Below are positions 24,073-36,977 of a DNA stretch of 64,000 bases, in pieces. Below the pieces are notes generated by a model. It saw nothing but the letters and a program-made list of their open reading frames with translations, ran no database searches and was not told the origin of the DNA. Source of the DNA: Wyeomyia smithii. Its lineage: Eukaryota > Arthropoda > Insecta > Diptera > Culicidae. Both the position numbers and the translations under genes were made by a program. The stretch lies in assembly GCF_029784165.1 (NCBI RefSeq), contig NC_073695.1, positions 104,898,255 through 104,962,254 on the forward strand, in the 5' to 3' direction. How positions within the stretch are numbered: the first letter of the stretch is position 1; every line of letters starts with the position of its first letter.

Positions 24073-25036
24073 TGATTTTGTAAACAACTTTTTGACAGTT
24101 TCGTAAGGCATTTTGTTGAGGGCTCGAGTAGAGCCGCTATGAAGAAAATTCATTCCGTTCATTTTCGTCGAGCAGTTTAAACTGGTGTTGGTACCGGGTG
24201 ATGTGGGGCAAAGTCTCTGATTGAGTTGTTTTTGAAGGCAGTGTACCTGCATTTGTCTCGTTCCTACTCTAATGTCGTTTTCGTTTTCGCGGTGTAGCTA
24301 CACTTTTTCCGTGCTATACTTTCCAGCTTCAAATAAAACATTTTCAGTGTCATTGCATTGATATGCGTAATAATGGGATAGCTGTCAATTCGTTTTATTT
24401 TGGTCATAATCGCATTCGTCATTTTGTCTCGTTTCCATTTCATATGTCCATCTCGCAAATGTGCTGAGAAAAAATTTACCTGACACTTTACCACGTGGAA
24501 CGAAAACCAAAACCAACCAGTTTTGACACATACGTGTGAATGTGTTGGTAACTTCCCAATGAGTATAAAAGAGAGGTGAGGAGGACACTTACTAACACTT
24601 GCACGCGCCCCTCTGCTCGCCCCCCTCTGCCCATAGTTGATGCCAAATAGTGACGTAGCTATTTGGGTTTCCTATTGAGTTCATCTAGTTGTTTACATTT
24701 GAAGCATTTACTAATACTAGAAAAATTCACCCTCCTTCTCACCTCTCTTTTATGCTCATTGGTAACTTCCTACAGTACACATTGCTTTTTTCGGGGACAG
24801 AAAAAGGGTAGGGAGAGACAGGAAAAGGGTAGTCCAAAAAGTCAAATAAAACATTTTCGGTGTCAAAAGTGTCGTTTGAGGGTAGCTACACCGCGAAAAC
24901 GAAAACGACACAAAATGCTGCATTGCTTTTTGTAAATAACTTTTTGACAGTTCCTTATGGGATTTTCTTTGGGGCTCGATAAAGCCGAAAAAAACAAAAT
25001 TCATTTTGTTCATTATTTGTCGAGCAGTTGGACAGG
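24073..25036. repeat. Compound direct/inverted repeat cluster
   Basis: A segment at about 24068-24180 (TTTTGTAAACAACTTTTTGACAG ... GTCGAGCAGTT) recurs directly at about 24926-25030. CAAATAAAACATTTTC recurs at about 24332 and 24843. In contrast, GTCGTTTTCGTTTTCGCGG (about 24273) is inverted at about 24889-24907. GAGTATAAAAGAGAGGTGAG (about 24559) is inverted at about 24741-24760. The segment around 24232-24262 repeats part of 23880-23915. This looks like a fold-back or multiply nested MITE; individual boundaries are unresolved. Confidence 0.6.
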
Positions 25037-26380
25037 ACGAGGTGCAGAGTACTCACACTTATTCTCGTTTTAATTGTTCAGTAATTTTTATTATGGTCAT
25101 GTTCAGTAAATTTGAAAAAATACTGATCATTTTGTAATTTCCTCAAAAATAACTGATGTTGGCAGAGTTGGCATTTCGCACAGGCGATCCACTGACGTGC
25201 AAGAATCGTACGAACAAAGAGGAGACAGAGCATAACTCACCACACCGAGAAAGAGACTCTTTTCTTTTAGTGACAAATATGTCGCACGAGAGTGTGCGCT
25301 AGTGCTTGATAGACAAAGTGCGACTGCGTTACATTCTCTCCCAAAAAGTTGCTCTCTTGCGCTCTCGTCTACATTCACACGTGCGTGGCGCTGTAGCGTA
25401 CACTGGTGCGAAGAAACATCAGTTGTTGGTCTCTATCTTGTACGTCATACAGATTTGACCAGATTGCAGCAATTTTTGTTTAACGCGTTCCAGCGCCAGT
25501 CAAAAAATGAACCGATGTGAAGGACACTTGTGTCATGACATGGGCGTAGGCTGGATTTGGATCATGGGGGCAAGCTTTTCAAAATTGTAAAATGGATGTT
25601 ATTATTTAAAAAATGAATGATCAATGTACTCAATTCGCTCTTCACGCGGAAGATACGTGACGCATAAAAACTCCGCGTAAATCCAGAATAAATAAAGGGC
25701 CCAAATTTAAAATACCCGTGAACAAATCGACTAAAGTGTACTAGTACCTACTAAGTGGTTCAAAGCTTATTTTCTCTTTTGTACGTAAGAGACGTGATAA
25801 GTCGTGTGGCCAAGGATATTTTTCGACGCCAATGACTCTGAATGCTAGTTTTCTGTTCATTCTTGTTAATTTTACTGGTGGTTTGTGAAAATAACCGAGT
25901 ACAGATTATACTTATGCTAGTGTTATTCATAACAATTTTAATGTGGCATAAGTGGAATAAGACATTTCGAATTGGTTTACAACGAATATGAAATATTTGA
26001 TTCATTTTCTCACTCTTATCCAATCGCTAAAAAGTATATTTGTATGGTAGGTTCTACTAGATATTGATTCGATAGCCTGTTGATTACAACAACATAAAAT
26101 TCGACTGCCTCAAAATGTTTGCAGAATGTTTTCCTCGTAGTGAAGTCTCTTTCTGAACATACTCATTCAGAGCACGAAAAAAGAATGGAAAAGCGGAAAC
26201 GAAAACGGATTCAATCGGGAGAAGAAAAATGAACACTTTCTCAGAGCAAAATTGTCTTTAGTTACAAAATAGCGTGAAATCGAAAATAATTTTTGCTAGC
26301 CAACGTTTATAAGTTATATCTCAATAACTATGTCAGTCGTGATTCGAGCATACGATGACTTGCTCGATTTCCGGTTTCTG
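25037..26380. other. Intergenic, no recognised gene
   Basis: Short frames only. The patch 25200-25400 has GAGAG/CTCTC-rich sequence in both orientations, but no clear arms. No RNA gene seen. Confidence 0.4.
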
Positions 26381-26712
26381 GAATAGATTCAAAAATGGCT
26401 GAATACCAGGAAATTAATTTCACACGCCATTTTGAAATTCACGGTGGTAACTTCCGGGTCGTCTGATGTCGTTTTGAGGTCTCTGGACAGCATCCCGATT
26501 CCGACAGTATCTATATTACGTGATATTTGGTCGATTTTAGCTATTTGCCGGACACCGGAAGTGACCACATTAAATTTCAAATGGCGTCCGAGGTTGATTT
26601 CCGGTCTCTGGGCATCGTCTCGATTCCGGAAAAACTCATATTCGATGGTATTCGGCCAATTTTAGCTTCCTTCCAGATACCGGAAGCCGCCATTTTGGAA
26701 TTCCAAATGTGA
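26381..26712. repeat. Diverged tandem repeat, unit of about 130-150 bp
   Basis: Three degenerate units share GATTTCCGGTYTCTGG, TCCCGATTCCG, GGCCAATTTTAG/GTCGATTTTAG and ACCGGAAGYNNCCATTTTGGAATT-like blocks. Open frames in several phases across it are a by-product of the repetition. Confidence 0.55.
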
Positions 26713-27669
26713 CGTTGTATTTTTTAATTGTTTTTATGGCCACCAAAAGCCCCGGTGGAATCTGTTCCGTATGACTATTTTGAGAGCATATCTCCATAAC
26801 ACCCAAAACCATAAATATGTCCTGTGGATATAATTTTATGAATTTTGAACCAATAGTAGTAAGATTCCGTTCAAATATTTATAAAAATTTTCCGCTTCGG
26901 AACATGCCCCCGAAAAACCGAATTTCGAGCAATGAGAATATTCTGCCAGAATAAAACTATGAAATTTCGTCTTGTGAAACCTAAAATGGTATTCGGGTCA
27001 TAACATAACGCTTAAAGAAATATTTATATTTAAAAAAATATAAAATACGAGGTTGGCTTTGCGAAAATAATCTGCCAAAACATGTCTATTTTGTGATTTT
27101 AATTAAGTTAGACTAGGCTGTTTTTTTCACGAATACATTGCTTATGTCTCATTTCTAGACTCTGTCAACGGTAATGTTCATTTGGACTCTTCCTGGTACA
27201 TCCGAGAAAAACATGTTTTGGAAAAAAACACCATTTTAGTAAAAGCTGAAAATCAAAGAATTTCATTTGTGAAGTTGACAAGACACCAGGATTCATGTCT
27301 GCTATTACGGCGCGTAAAATACTAAATAAGAATGTTTTAGTAAAAAATTATCAACCGGCAATAATGAATTCATTAGTCTGAAATTTCCGTGCAGCTAGCT
27401 CTGCAACGCTAGAAATCTCACTGGAGCGCGCGCGTCGGTGAGTTTATCTTCATTCGCCTTGGTGAATTTGGGAGTAGTTTTCTACGCTGTAGCGCAGCCC
27501 AGCGTTGAGAGCTTTTTATTTGTTTTTTTCACACTCATTGTCGCGCACGTACACAGAAAGCGTGGTTAGCACGAAAAAAGAGAAGCGCTCTCGTTACAGT
27601 TCGAAGAGTGTGAGGTGAAATTGGAAATTCTCTTTACCGCACAGAGGATACGGACAACTCTGGATGTCG
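26713..27669. other. Intergenic, no recognised gene
   Basis: AT-rich stretch with no frame above 60 codons and no clear repeat. The block 27420-27610 is richer in GC and GCGC motifs, but without recognisable function. Confidence 0.4.
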
Positions 27670-29170
27670 GTTAAAGTTTTTACCGAATTACCGTTATACA
27701 AAAGGCACTTGACGAGCTCAGCAAAAAACATTGCTGACCTTTTCTGTGCACTAAAGTTTGTTCTGCACTTTCATAAAGTTCAGTAAACATTTGACGATCT
27801 GTCAGCACCTACCTAGGTGTTGCTGAAAACCCTTCAGTTGATTTACTGAACTCTTGATGTTTGTTACTATACTGTTCGGCAATTTTTCTGCATCTGTCAA
27901 AACGAAACATCAAAAGTCCATCATTTTGCAAATATTCAGAGTTTCGAAGTTGAGTTTTTAAAGTGTTTCGCGTATGATTTTCAAAAAAAATAATTTAAAA
28001 TGGATAACGTACTTTCAAATCTATAAGAAAACGACGTGAAGGACACGATCTATTCAGGAAGTTGTTATTTATCAAATATGTACGTATTTGTGTATTTTAG
28101 TTGAATGTTTCATATCATGGCACATCCGCAACAATGATTTCACCCAAATTTCTATCTATTACGATTGAGATAATGCAAATCATTTCAGTCAGCATATGGA
28201 AATTTTTCCACCACAGGAGAGCACTAGAGCACCTGCAATAAAAAGCCTATATTCATCATAACATTAAACGTATTAAGAGATTTGCCCAAAACTGAACGCG
28301 GTCTAATTCAAACACCGCGCTTGAATCAAAGGCCGCGCTGAGTTGCCAGATGTATGCTGTTTTTATTTGCATCAACCTTCATTGGTAAAGAATCGGGAAA
28401 ATCCTTGAAAAAATCACTGCTGGAGACAGTGGAGACTAAAAAGGATTACTAATCACCAGAGGAAAATCTATTGGATCATATACTCACTTTGTGGTTTCTG
28501 TTTAAAGCATTATGATATCAATCTATATTAGAGTAATCTGTAAACCTGGCACCCCTGACGCCGCCTTCAGCGTGCTGCCAGAATCGAAGTTTGTTTTGAT
28601 TTTGGAAAGGATTGCCAAGGCAGGTAGATTTAATCTTGGCTGTTGCTTACAGTGTCCCGGGGAAAATAAAATCGATTCGGCAACCAAGAAGGGCATTTGG
28701 TTTCAGAATTTCGGTTTATAGCGCGGCGAATAAGTTTCAGTGAAACTCACAATATCAAGTTTTTACTTGAATGTGCTGGGAACACCAGTATAATCGATCC
28801 AAACAATCCGAAAAACCTTTATAAAATTATTCAACGGTTGTAATAGCAGCTTTCACAATGGTCGTATTTATTTTTCTCTTTTCGCTGTACGTTTTTACAG
28901 TACGCTCGGTAATTTTTGACGAATCGTCAGCTTTGTAAATTTACAAAACGCTCGGTAATTCGTGACGAATAGTCAGCATTGTAAATACCGACTCATGAAG
29001 CAATTTTTGACACTTTGTAAATTTTTACTGAGCTATCTTCTATGTTTGACATTTCAGCGAGAATGAAAAATTACTGAACACTCGTCAAGCAAATAAATTA
29101 CTGAACAGATTGCTGATGGCTCAGCTGTTGAAAACTCGTTAAAAAGATTGCTGAGTTCGGTAAAAGAAAC
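27670..29170. mobile_element. Candidate MITE with TTTTACCGAACTCAGC ends
   Basis: AGTTTTTACCGAATTAC near 27676 has an inverted counterpart GAGTTCGGTAAAAGAAACT near 29152. Both ends are followed inward by repeated GCTCAGCAA, TTGCTGA and ACTGAAC motifs (27715-27900 and 28900-29150). The interior 28000-28860 looks unrelated, with one 69-codon frame. No target duplication was resolved, so the boundaries are approximate. Confidence 0.4.
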
Positions 29171-30135
29171 TAAGTGTGTGGGGCAACGTGTACCAGAAAA
29201 AACGCCAGTGTTACGTATGTCTTACGTATGTGGTTATGAGGAGCCTGAGAAATATGCTTAAGTCCTTTAATAATCAAAAATGGCCTGCTCTTAAACAAGA
29301 TACGAGCTCACGACCATCTGCTTATCAAAGTGAACTCTGTAACCTTGTGGCTATCAGCTCCCCCCGTGGATATTCGAAATATTTTGCCACAAAAAGATTA
29401 AAATCCGTCAAGGAAATAATGTTTGAACAAATGGTAAATCTACAATGTGTCCTTTCTACACCAGATCTCACCAATACAGGTTTGGTTGTGTAACAGTATA
29501 AAATGGATTTGTTTTCATGTACCACGAAATTTATTTTCGTGGATCAATATAACGATCAATTCAAATGAGTTTCAGTTATGCGGAATATTCCCGTCGCAGT
29601 GGTGGTGGCGCTGATGTACCTTTTCCCTTTGAACTCAGTTAACAGTTGTCGGGCGCCGTGCTGCCAAAACAGCAAAAAAGCTGAAAGTTTTTGCGGAATA
29701 TGTCCAATAGGTGTCGCACAAGTTAGTCGGAACCACAAATTTCTTAGAATTTTGTATGGAGTGGTACGTTTGTTTATCTGTGACGGGGTGGTAAGCCACA
29801 CAACACAACACTATAGCGGCAACTGAATAGGGGAACAAGGGGCAAGATGAGCACCTTAAGCTTCTTAGCAAATTGTTAGGGCAAAGTGAGCAAAAAGCTA
29901 CTGAATACATTTTTACTACATAGAGTAAAAATAATACTCAAGAGTTACTACATTGAAAACTAAAGAAAAAGGTTATCTGAATATTTATAAATAATTTCCT
30001 AAGCCACTAAAATATATGATGCTGGTCGCGGTACGGGGTAAATTGGGCATACCTATGGGGCATAATGGGCATGTTCATATTTTTCGATTTCAAGCAAACA
30101 TTAAACAATGTATCAATGTATCGTACAATCGTAGG
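29171..30135. other. Intergenic with several MITE-tip-like motifs
   Basis: A plus frame at 29578-29826 (82 codons) starts with a hydrophobic stretch that could mimic a signal peptide. It has no family resemblance and overlaps equally long minus frames. GGGGCAAGATGAGCACC at about 29838 and GGTACGGGGTAAATTGGGCA at about 30036 resemble left tips of further TA-flanked MITEs. I could not find partner ends. Confidence 0.4.
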
Positions 30136-30137
30136 TA

Positions 30138-31011
30138 CCGTAAACTGGGGTGACTTTGATCACCGGGGTGACTTTGATCACTGTACCTCTTTTATGAAAA
30201 TGTGGTAAAAAAGCGCTCGTAGTGCTTGGGATTTGTCGTAATCTTCACTGATTGTGTGGATATATGTTCGCATTGCTACTATTCATGCATTTTCTGCTAT
30301 TTGAAGAGTGTTTTTCATGCTAAAATATTAATTGAAAATAAAGTGTATTTTTGGCGATTTTTGTTGCATACAAACAATCGGTTCTAGCAGATTCAAAACA
30401 ACAAGTTGCAATACGTAAAGTTTTTTTATTTTGTTCCCAGATTAGTTCTCAAGATGAACAAATATTATAACAATACATTTTATTGTTATTTTTGCAAGTT
30501 TTTCCTCGAAGGCAATGTTAAGTCCCAATATTATCCACAGCGTATTACATATTTCTTCTTAACAAAAACCCAAGACGTGAAGTAACATGCAAATTTGGAC
30601 AATTTCATAAGTCATATTCCTCGTGAACTAATTTTGAACGATTTTAGACCACCTGGATGGATTACGTTTGCGTTGCGTTGACATGAATTTGACAGAAAAT
30701 GTATGGACTAACTGTCAAATTGCCGCAAACGCAGCCGCAACGAATCAATTGTGTTTAGACCTTTACACCATGTCTTTTTACATCATGGTTAAAACAGGAC
30801 TATGCTATCGCTGTCATATCTCATATATTTGCAGTGTACCCAACATCTCAATGGTCCGCTGACACTAGCGGTACCCGGAAAATGGGCAGTTTACTCTAAA
30901 GGGAAGAATTTTCAGGCAACTGCTCCATTTGTTGGCCCTATCTATTGATGACAAAATAAAACTAACAGCGATCAAATTTATCAATTTGATCACGTGATGT
31001 GTATGGAACGG
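30138..31011. mobile_element. TA-flanked MITE, family 3, degenerate
   Basis: The left end CCGTAAACTGGGGTGACTTT is followed by a second GGGGTGACTTTGATCAC block. It is flanked by TA (30136-30137). A weak inverted counterpart (TTGATCACGTG ... GGAACGG) ends at 31011 beside TA (31012-31013). Inside, GTTTGCGTTGCGTTGACATG (30668) and the partly inverted CCGCAAACGCAGCCGCAAC (about 30723) suggest a second small inverted-repeat insertion. Confidence 0.45.
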
Positions 31012-31013
31012 TA

Positions 31014-31834
31014 TTAAATAAGTGAACTGTTATTAATACTGTTTATTTTTAATTCACAGGCTGTAGTATAAACACAAATAATGTGTAATAACTTTTGTTC
31101 TACATAAAAGTAAACATCTACACAAATGCCGCCATATTGCTAACGATGTTCGATACGAAAGCATGTAGATGTCATCCTCCTGGGTTAAAACGGTTCCTCT
31201 AGCCATAATAAACTTAAAACCCAACAACAACAACAACATGGTTAAAACGGTTGAAAGCGTCGAACCTTTATAATGTCCGCTGCTTGGTTGTGGTATTTTT
31301 TTATAAATAATTTGTATTAATTTGATTTGCGCAATACTATTGACATTTATTATCATAAGAGTTTCAACATCTTCATATCCAGTCGTTTCGTTCGTTTTTA
31401 CTTCGCAGTGAATTAAAATCTTCCCATTCAGCAGTTTGAAGAAATCCGCAGTTCTTCTTTAGTAATTGTTGCGTAAAACCAAATATGAGATTACCTTCCG
31501 AAAGCTCGAGGAACTTCGAAAGTGTATCACTATTATTTTGTTCAAGGATTAAACACTGATTGTACAATTGCGTCAAGTTTGGACATACGTTTCATTTGTC
31601 TGCTTTTAATAACTGATTACTTAAAGAACTACACATAACTAACCGACTTAAACACGCGTACTTACTATTCAAAAGCGGATTGTACCGCAATCAAAACAGA
31701 TAAAGCGTAAAGTAAGAGTGGTACAAGTATTCAGAGTTTTTTTTTTTACCTTGGGCACTGGCTGAACACCTGTACACCAATGTTAAATGAAGTAAAAAAT
31801 ATTCCAATATAGGTGGCTGCAGCGTGTTAATTCT
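31014..31834. other. Downstream flank of dre4; one unexplained ORF
   Basis: A minus frame at 31373-31576 encodes about 67 residues with a plausible soluble composition (ending in NSLRSKNERNDWI). It has no ATG of its own, so it could be a terminal exon or chance. I do not recognise it. A short CAACAA run lies at 31213-31229. No poly(A) hexamer for dre4 could be placed with confidence. Confidence 0.35.
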
Positions 31835-34800
31835 TCATTTTCTAGATTTTTTGCTCTTATGATGATGTGAATTGTCTCTTGAGTCATCCCGAGACCGTTT
31901 GTGGCTACTGCTACTGCTGCTCTTGTGTTTATCGTTGCTACTGTTGTGCTTGCTGCTGCTACGATGCTTGTCCTTGTGTTTGTCGCGGCTGCTGCTTTTC
32001 GACGAGCTGTTGAAAGGAAATGAGAACGTTTTGATTAATTTTGAATACGCTGTTCTAATGCAGAGTTAAATTAATCCTATAACAGACTAAGCAATCAAAC
32101 CTGGGCGCATCTGGTCGCTTCTTTCGGATCGAGGAAGATGATACTCCTCGATCGCGTCTGAAGCCGGTTAGCAGAAAAATACGTAAAAAAGCAAATTAGC
32201 TATTGTATTTACACAGAGCGCAAATATAAAAAAAACTTACCTATGATGAGAACGCTTTTTGGAATGCCTGCTATCATCAAAGTCATCGTTATCGCGGTTT
32301 CTGTCTTCTTCTGCAGCTTCGCGTTCCAAATCGGACCAATCTTTACCGGATTCTTCTTCCGAACCGAGATCTATTAAATAAAAATTGTGTGACTGAGTTA
32401 TACAAAACTTTTGGTAAAAACATTAACTACCTTCACTGCCACTCTCATCATCTTCGGACGCTTCTGAGTAATCCTCCGAGTCATCCGATTCTTCCTCATC
32501 ATCGTCATCGGTCGGTTCGTAAGCATCATCTTCCTCGTCTTCCGAATCATCATCCGCTTGGTTTTCGTCATCTGACTCTGGATCCAGAAAATTCCAACCG
32601 CCAGTTTCGAAAAAGCCTTCAGGGTCATCGGTGATAGTTTTCATAATCTTGGCCCAGTTGAGTGAAATTATGCCTTCTGAGTAACGAATGTCACAAGAAC
32701 TGAAATAATACAAATTAAAATGTTAATACATGTATAGGAATTATAGATCATTATTACTTAAGCCATTCTTTAACGTGATCAAGCATGTTCATTGGAATTG
32801 CGTTAACCATTGCAATTTTTTGGTGGTAATTTTTAAACACAAACACCATATCGAAATTTCGTAAATGGAACTGAACACGCTCGAAATGCACCAGTTCTAC
32901 GTCCTCCAATGTGATAACAAACGGAGGCCACTCGGTTAGATTGACCAGTGAGCCAGACGTTGGTTGGAGCAGAACAGTACTGCGGAATGGAGCACCGGGA
33001 AAACCTAGATCCCGGAAGGGTGTATCGAATTCGATTTGCTGTTTAGTCATGGCTTCCACTTTTTCACAAAAGCTCTTGAAAGCTGTCTTCAACTTATGCC
33101 TCAGCTCACGCTCCGCCTGTTCCGCAGCCAAATCGTCGCGATCATGCATATGCTGATGTTTTCCCAGATCGGTAGTAATTTCGCCGACTTCTGTGTAGAA
33201 CTGCACATCTAGGTGCTTTTTCTTACCAAAGAGGATAGCATGTTTCAGATGGAAATGTAGTAAGATGATCATTTCGCCGTCACACGGCTGGAAGAAGGAA
33301 CTCTTGATGTTGTTATACAAGACGTCCACTTTATCGCCGCGCACTGATGTGTAACGGAAGCCGTTAATATGTGCCTCTAATGAACCGGTCATACGTTTGC
33401 TAACAATGTTCGGCCTGATATACAGATCTTTAAGCTTGGGGTTTCCCTTGTTTTGCGATAGTACCAACGTATCCTGTTTGACCAAATCCTCCTTCTCACG
33501 TTCCTCTGCTTCGCGTGTTTTGAAACGCTTTTGAACTTCCTTTATCAAACGGAATGCTGTATTTAAGTTTGTAGAAGGAGCATTGATTTCACCCGGCTCC
33601 TTTGTGTTAGTTGAACGGTATGTTCTGCAAAAATAATCGAATTGAATTATGCAATCGTATTGAACATGACTGTAAAGTGATGTTTACTTACACTTCTTTC
33701 ACGAAGGTTGCATCAGGGTTTGGATACATTCCACCTTCATTACGTCCCATAGTCGCACCAGGATGGAAAAAGTTAATACGCAAATAAGTGTAATCGCCTT
33801 CTACTGACTGGGAGATATTTTTTATTGTTGAAATGTGGAAAGGAACCGGAACACCAAAAATGGGCATGATGACGGTTTCATATTTACGATCTAAAACCAG
33901 TTAAAGTTAAAATAATGTATGCGTAACAAACACAAACACTAATCAAATTAACTAACCAACGAAAAGCTTCAACTCCTTCACCTCCGGCTCTCGGGGCATT
34001 TGATTAATGCCACCCTTGTAAGATACGGTAGACTTTCGTACCTTTTCAGCTTCCTTTCCACCCCCTTGTTTAGCCAATCGCTCTTTGGCTTTCTCATTGA
34101 GGGCATCTGCAAGTTCCTTCTGATGCTGTTTTCTTTTCTCCTCCGAGTTTTGTTCATTACGTAGCTTACTCTCCAACACCGTTGATCGTTTGCCACTACG
34201 ACCCAAAATTTCTGGAGCCTTTTTTGTTTTTTCCTCTTCTTCTTCATCTTCCTCCTCGTCATCCTTTAAAAAGATGCCGATGTTCTTTATTTTCTTCTTG
34301 GATTGCGTTAGCACACTAGCAGGTGCATCTTCGTTTACTAAAACTGTATCACCAACAAATAACGCATAAATTTTCGACTCCTTGTCGGTAGCATTCTTGT
34401 TTTCCAATCCAGAGAGCCCAACGTTCACGCTAAATACCATACCTTTCTTTAGCACTGCCACACACTTTGGACCAATAATCATAGAATTCTCTCGGAACTC
34501 TAATCCAACGGCAAACCCGAAAGTTTTCGTTAACTTATCTACCAGTTTGGGTTCCTCCTTTTTTGCATATTCCAGGCCTGCCTCGTATACTTCAGACAAT
34601 TTCTTACCCGGCACCAATACCTTGAGGAGTTCTTCTTCTAAATTTAGCAAAAATGTATAATTGTTCTGCATTGTTTCCGGTGGGTTGACCAGCAACGTTC
34701 GGACAATGTTGGAACAGTAGGACTTGTAACGAGCTCCAAGTGCGCAAATGATTGCCCCAAAGTGTAAGTATGCCTTATCATTTTCAGCGCTGAATTTCAA

Positions 34801-36108
34801 ATTATAATTACCTCCTGACTGAATCAAAGGCGGATAGCACATGTCTAGCTGGTTTATATCCACACCAGTCACATACTTTTTATCGGTCAGCGCCTGTTCG
34901 ACACCTTCGGATAATTTCTGGTGTTTTACTTTCTAAAAAGACGTAAATGGTTATTATAATGCAAATTCATATTACCCAAACTACACAAACCTTGTCCGCA
35001 TCAATAATCTCCATGATATGATCTTTAAGATACTTGTTGAATACATCCACAGTCACCAGACATGCCTTTTTAATGGTGATCACTTCCGGATCCTCCTTGG
35101 CAGACATTATGTATCCAATGCCAACGCTAACGTCCACGTTTTCGAAGTGTTTGTCCTTAAGGAAGGCGCGCCACGATTCGCAGAAGCTGCCAGGAAACTT
35201 ATCTTTTGTAAAGACTCCGAGGGTTTTTCCGTTTTTAGAAGACTTGATCGCATCCAAAAGTTTTTCGAAGTTCGCCATATCCTTATCATTCTGTAAACCA
35301 AGATAGCATACAAATTAACATGGTGAAATACCGAATTATTGCTTGATTGATCAAAAAGTGTCTATCTTTATTAAGCAATAGGAGCGGCTGCTAATTTTCT
35401 GATACGAAAACTTTGCCATTTACCATCACTAATGAAAATGTGCTTTTATGATATAGATAATCCAAACCAAGTTAAATTGATATAAACTATCTAAGTTTTC
35501 TTATATCATTTAAATGAATGTCATGTTTTCTTCTTTCCTAATAACGCAATAAGTGTCATTCACCGAAAATTAAAAAAAAGGGAATTGGCAAAAAAACGCG
35601 GCAAGTACCCACACAAAAATTAACTAGTGTAGTATAAATAGTAAATAAAACTTGTTACTTGAAATCTTCTTCCTAAGTACTAACCTTATCACGAACGAGA
35701 AGTTTTATAGCGGGCATATTTTCTTCGGGTTCTTTGTCGATGGGCTTCAGGAAATCGATCTTCTTCTTACTCGTAAGAAAGTAAATTGCCTTTTCGCATA
35801 ACAAAATGATCGTATCGGTTAATTCATAGCCCAGCAGCCATGTCTGAAGCGAGGTCGACTTGCTGTATATTGTTTCCTCGTCCGCTCCGACCGCCGTCAA
35901 TATGCAATCAACTTTCGATAGCGCGTCATCGTGCCCAAATTCTGGCTCCTGAAAAAACATGTAAACAATATTTTCTAAGTATTTTGCTTATCCCCCGGGT
36001 TCGCAGAAATGTAAGTGCAGAAACAAAGTCGAGCCATACCTTCCAATTTGCGTACAAACGCTTTATCCGTCGATAGAAGCTATCTTTATCCAGTACAATA
36101 TTCGACAT
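31835..36108 (-). CDS. dre4: FACT complex subunit SPT16 (dre4), 10 exons
   Basis: SPT16 pairs with SSRP1 in FACT, which loosens and rebuilds nucleosomes ahead of and behind polymerases in the nucleus. I placed the exons by GT/AG sites and phase: 36040-36108, 35685-35948, 34991-35290, 33957-34932, 33692-33890, 32758-33624, 32431-32699, 32241-32370, 32101-32157, 31835-32006. The sum is 3303 nt, giving 1100 aa, close to animal SPT16 (about 1050-1080). Exons 1-4 form the aminopeptidase-like N-terminal domain (GSFCESWRAFL, VTGVDINQLD, GLEFRENSMIIGP). Exons 5-6 hold the dimerisation and PH-like middle domains (YETVIMPIFGVPVPFHIST, NMLDHVKEWL). Exon 7 is extremely Asp/Glu-rich, and exons 8-10 give a Ser/Lys/His-rich tail. 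No stop or frameshift was seen. Introns are 58-94 bp except intron 2 (394 bp). It is divergent from PRMT7. Confidence 0.96.
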
Positions 36109-36738
36109 TCCGAGGCTATCGAACGGGTTTCTTCAATGACAACAAAAAGAGGAAACTTTCTTCCACGATTGACCGCAATAATTCGAAGCACTTCTTTCCA
36201 CACGCTAGAAAATCACAAAAAAACTGAATTGCATCGGCAGCTTTATGAGGTATAGACAAAATAACAATATGGCGACGAGGTTGACAAATGTGACGCGAAG
36301 AAACTGGCAAGTTCAGACTCAGAGTGCAAGACAGAGACAAATGATCACTCAATTGTCACTCCTTTTTACACTAACACCGGTGTTTTTATGCCGGTTGGGA
36401 GTGTGGCTGAAAAAAGCCTTTCACTATAATTTTACAACTAACACTTCAAGAAGCTAACAGAAAACCATCAGATAGACCAGCGAATCGATACAATTTTATG
36501 AAATTAATATACTGACACTAGTTTTGTGTTTTGTTAGTATCGTAAGTATACATTTCACACATGGCGCCAAAACGAACGCTAAACAAAACTAAAAGACTAT
36601 TCAATCAGTCTGTCTGTTTATTGTGTTATGTCAAATTACTTTCCTATGTGGCGCAATTCAGGAGGTTGATGTCAAGGATGCCAGATGTGTCTTTATTCAG
36701 AAGGCATTTGAGCTCGGATAAAGCGGTTGAAGACCAAA
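36109..36738. other. dre4 upstream region
   Basis: It lies between the dre4 start codon and the long palindrome and probably contains the dre4 promoter. No TATA box was placed. The plus frame beginning at 36561 runs into the palindrome and is not convincing as a gene. Confidence 0.4.
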
Positions 36739-36977
36739 GGAATGGTATGGTAGCCTTCAAGCGTTACGAACACCTTTTTCTGTACCGTTTATCCCAAAAC
36801 TACTTTCTCTGCTGTCACAGCTTGCTTCACTTTATTTTGGGATACAATTAATGTATTTAGTACATTAATTGTATCCAAAAATAAAGTGAAGCAAGCTGTG
36901 ACAGCAGAGAAAGTAGTTTTGGGATAAACGGTACAGAAATAGAAGTTCGTAACGCTTGAAGGCTACCATACCATTCC
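36739..36977. repeat. Long near-perfect palindrome, 117-bp arms
   Basis: The left arm 36739-36855 and right arm 36861-36977 are inverted copies separated by only 5 nt (TTTAG). By eye there are 4 mismatches, three clustered at 36770-36780 and one near 36840. The transcript of either strand would fold into a hairpin of about 115 bp. No flanking duplication was found. It sits between dre4 and PRMT7, about 590 bp upstream of the PRMT7 start codon. Confidence 0.92.

Noticed and set aside
29578..29826. 82-codon frame with a hydrophobic start, possible secreted protein
   Set aside because: Equally long frames exist on the other strand and it lies among MITE tips; no supporting motif.
36561..36851. 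96-codon plus-strand ORF starting MAPKRT
   Set aside because: Its second half is one arm of the long palindrome, and the first part shows no domain or splice partner.
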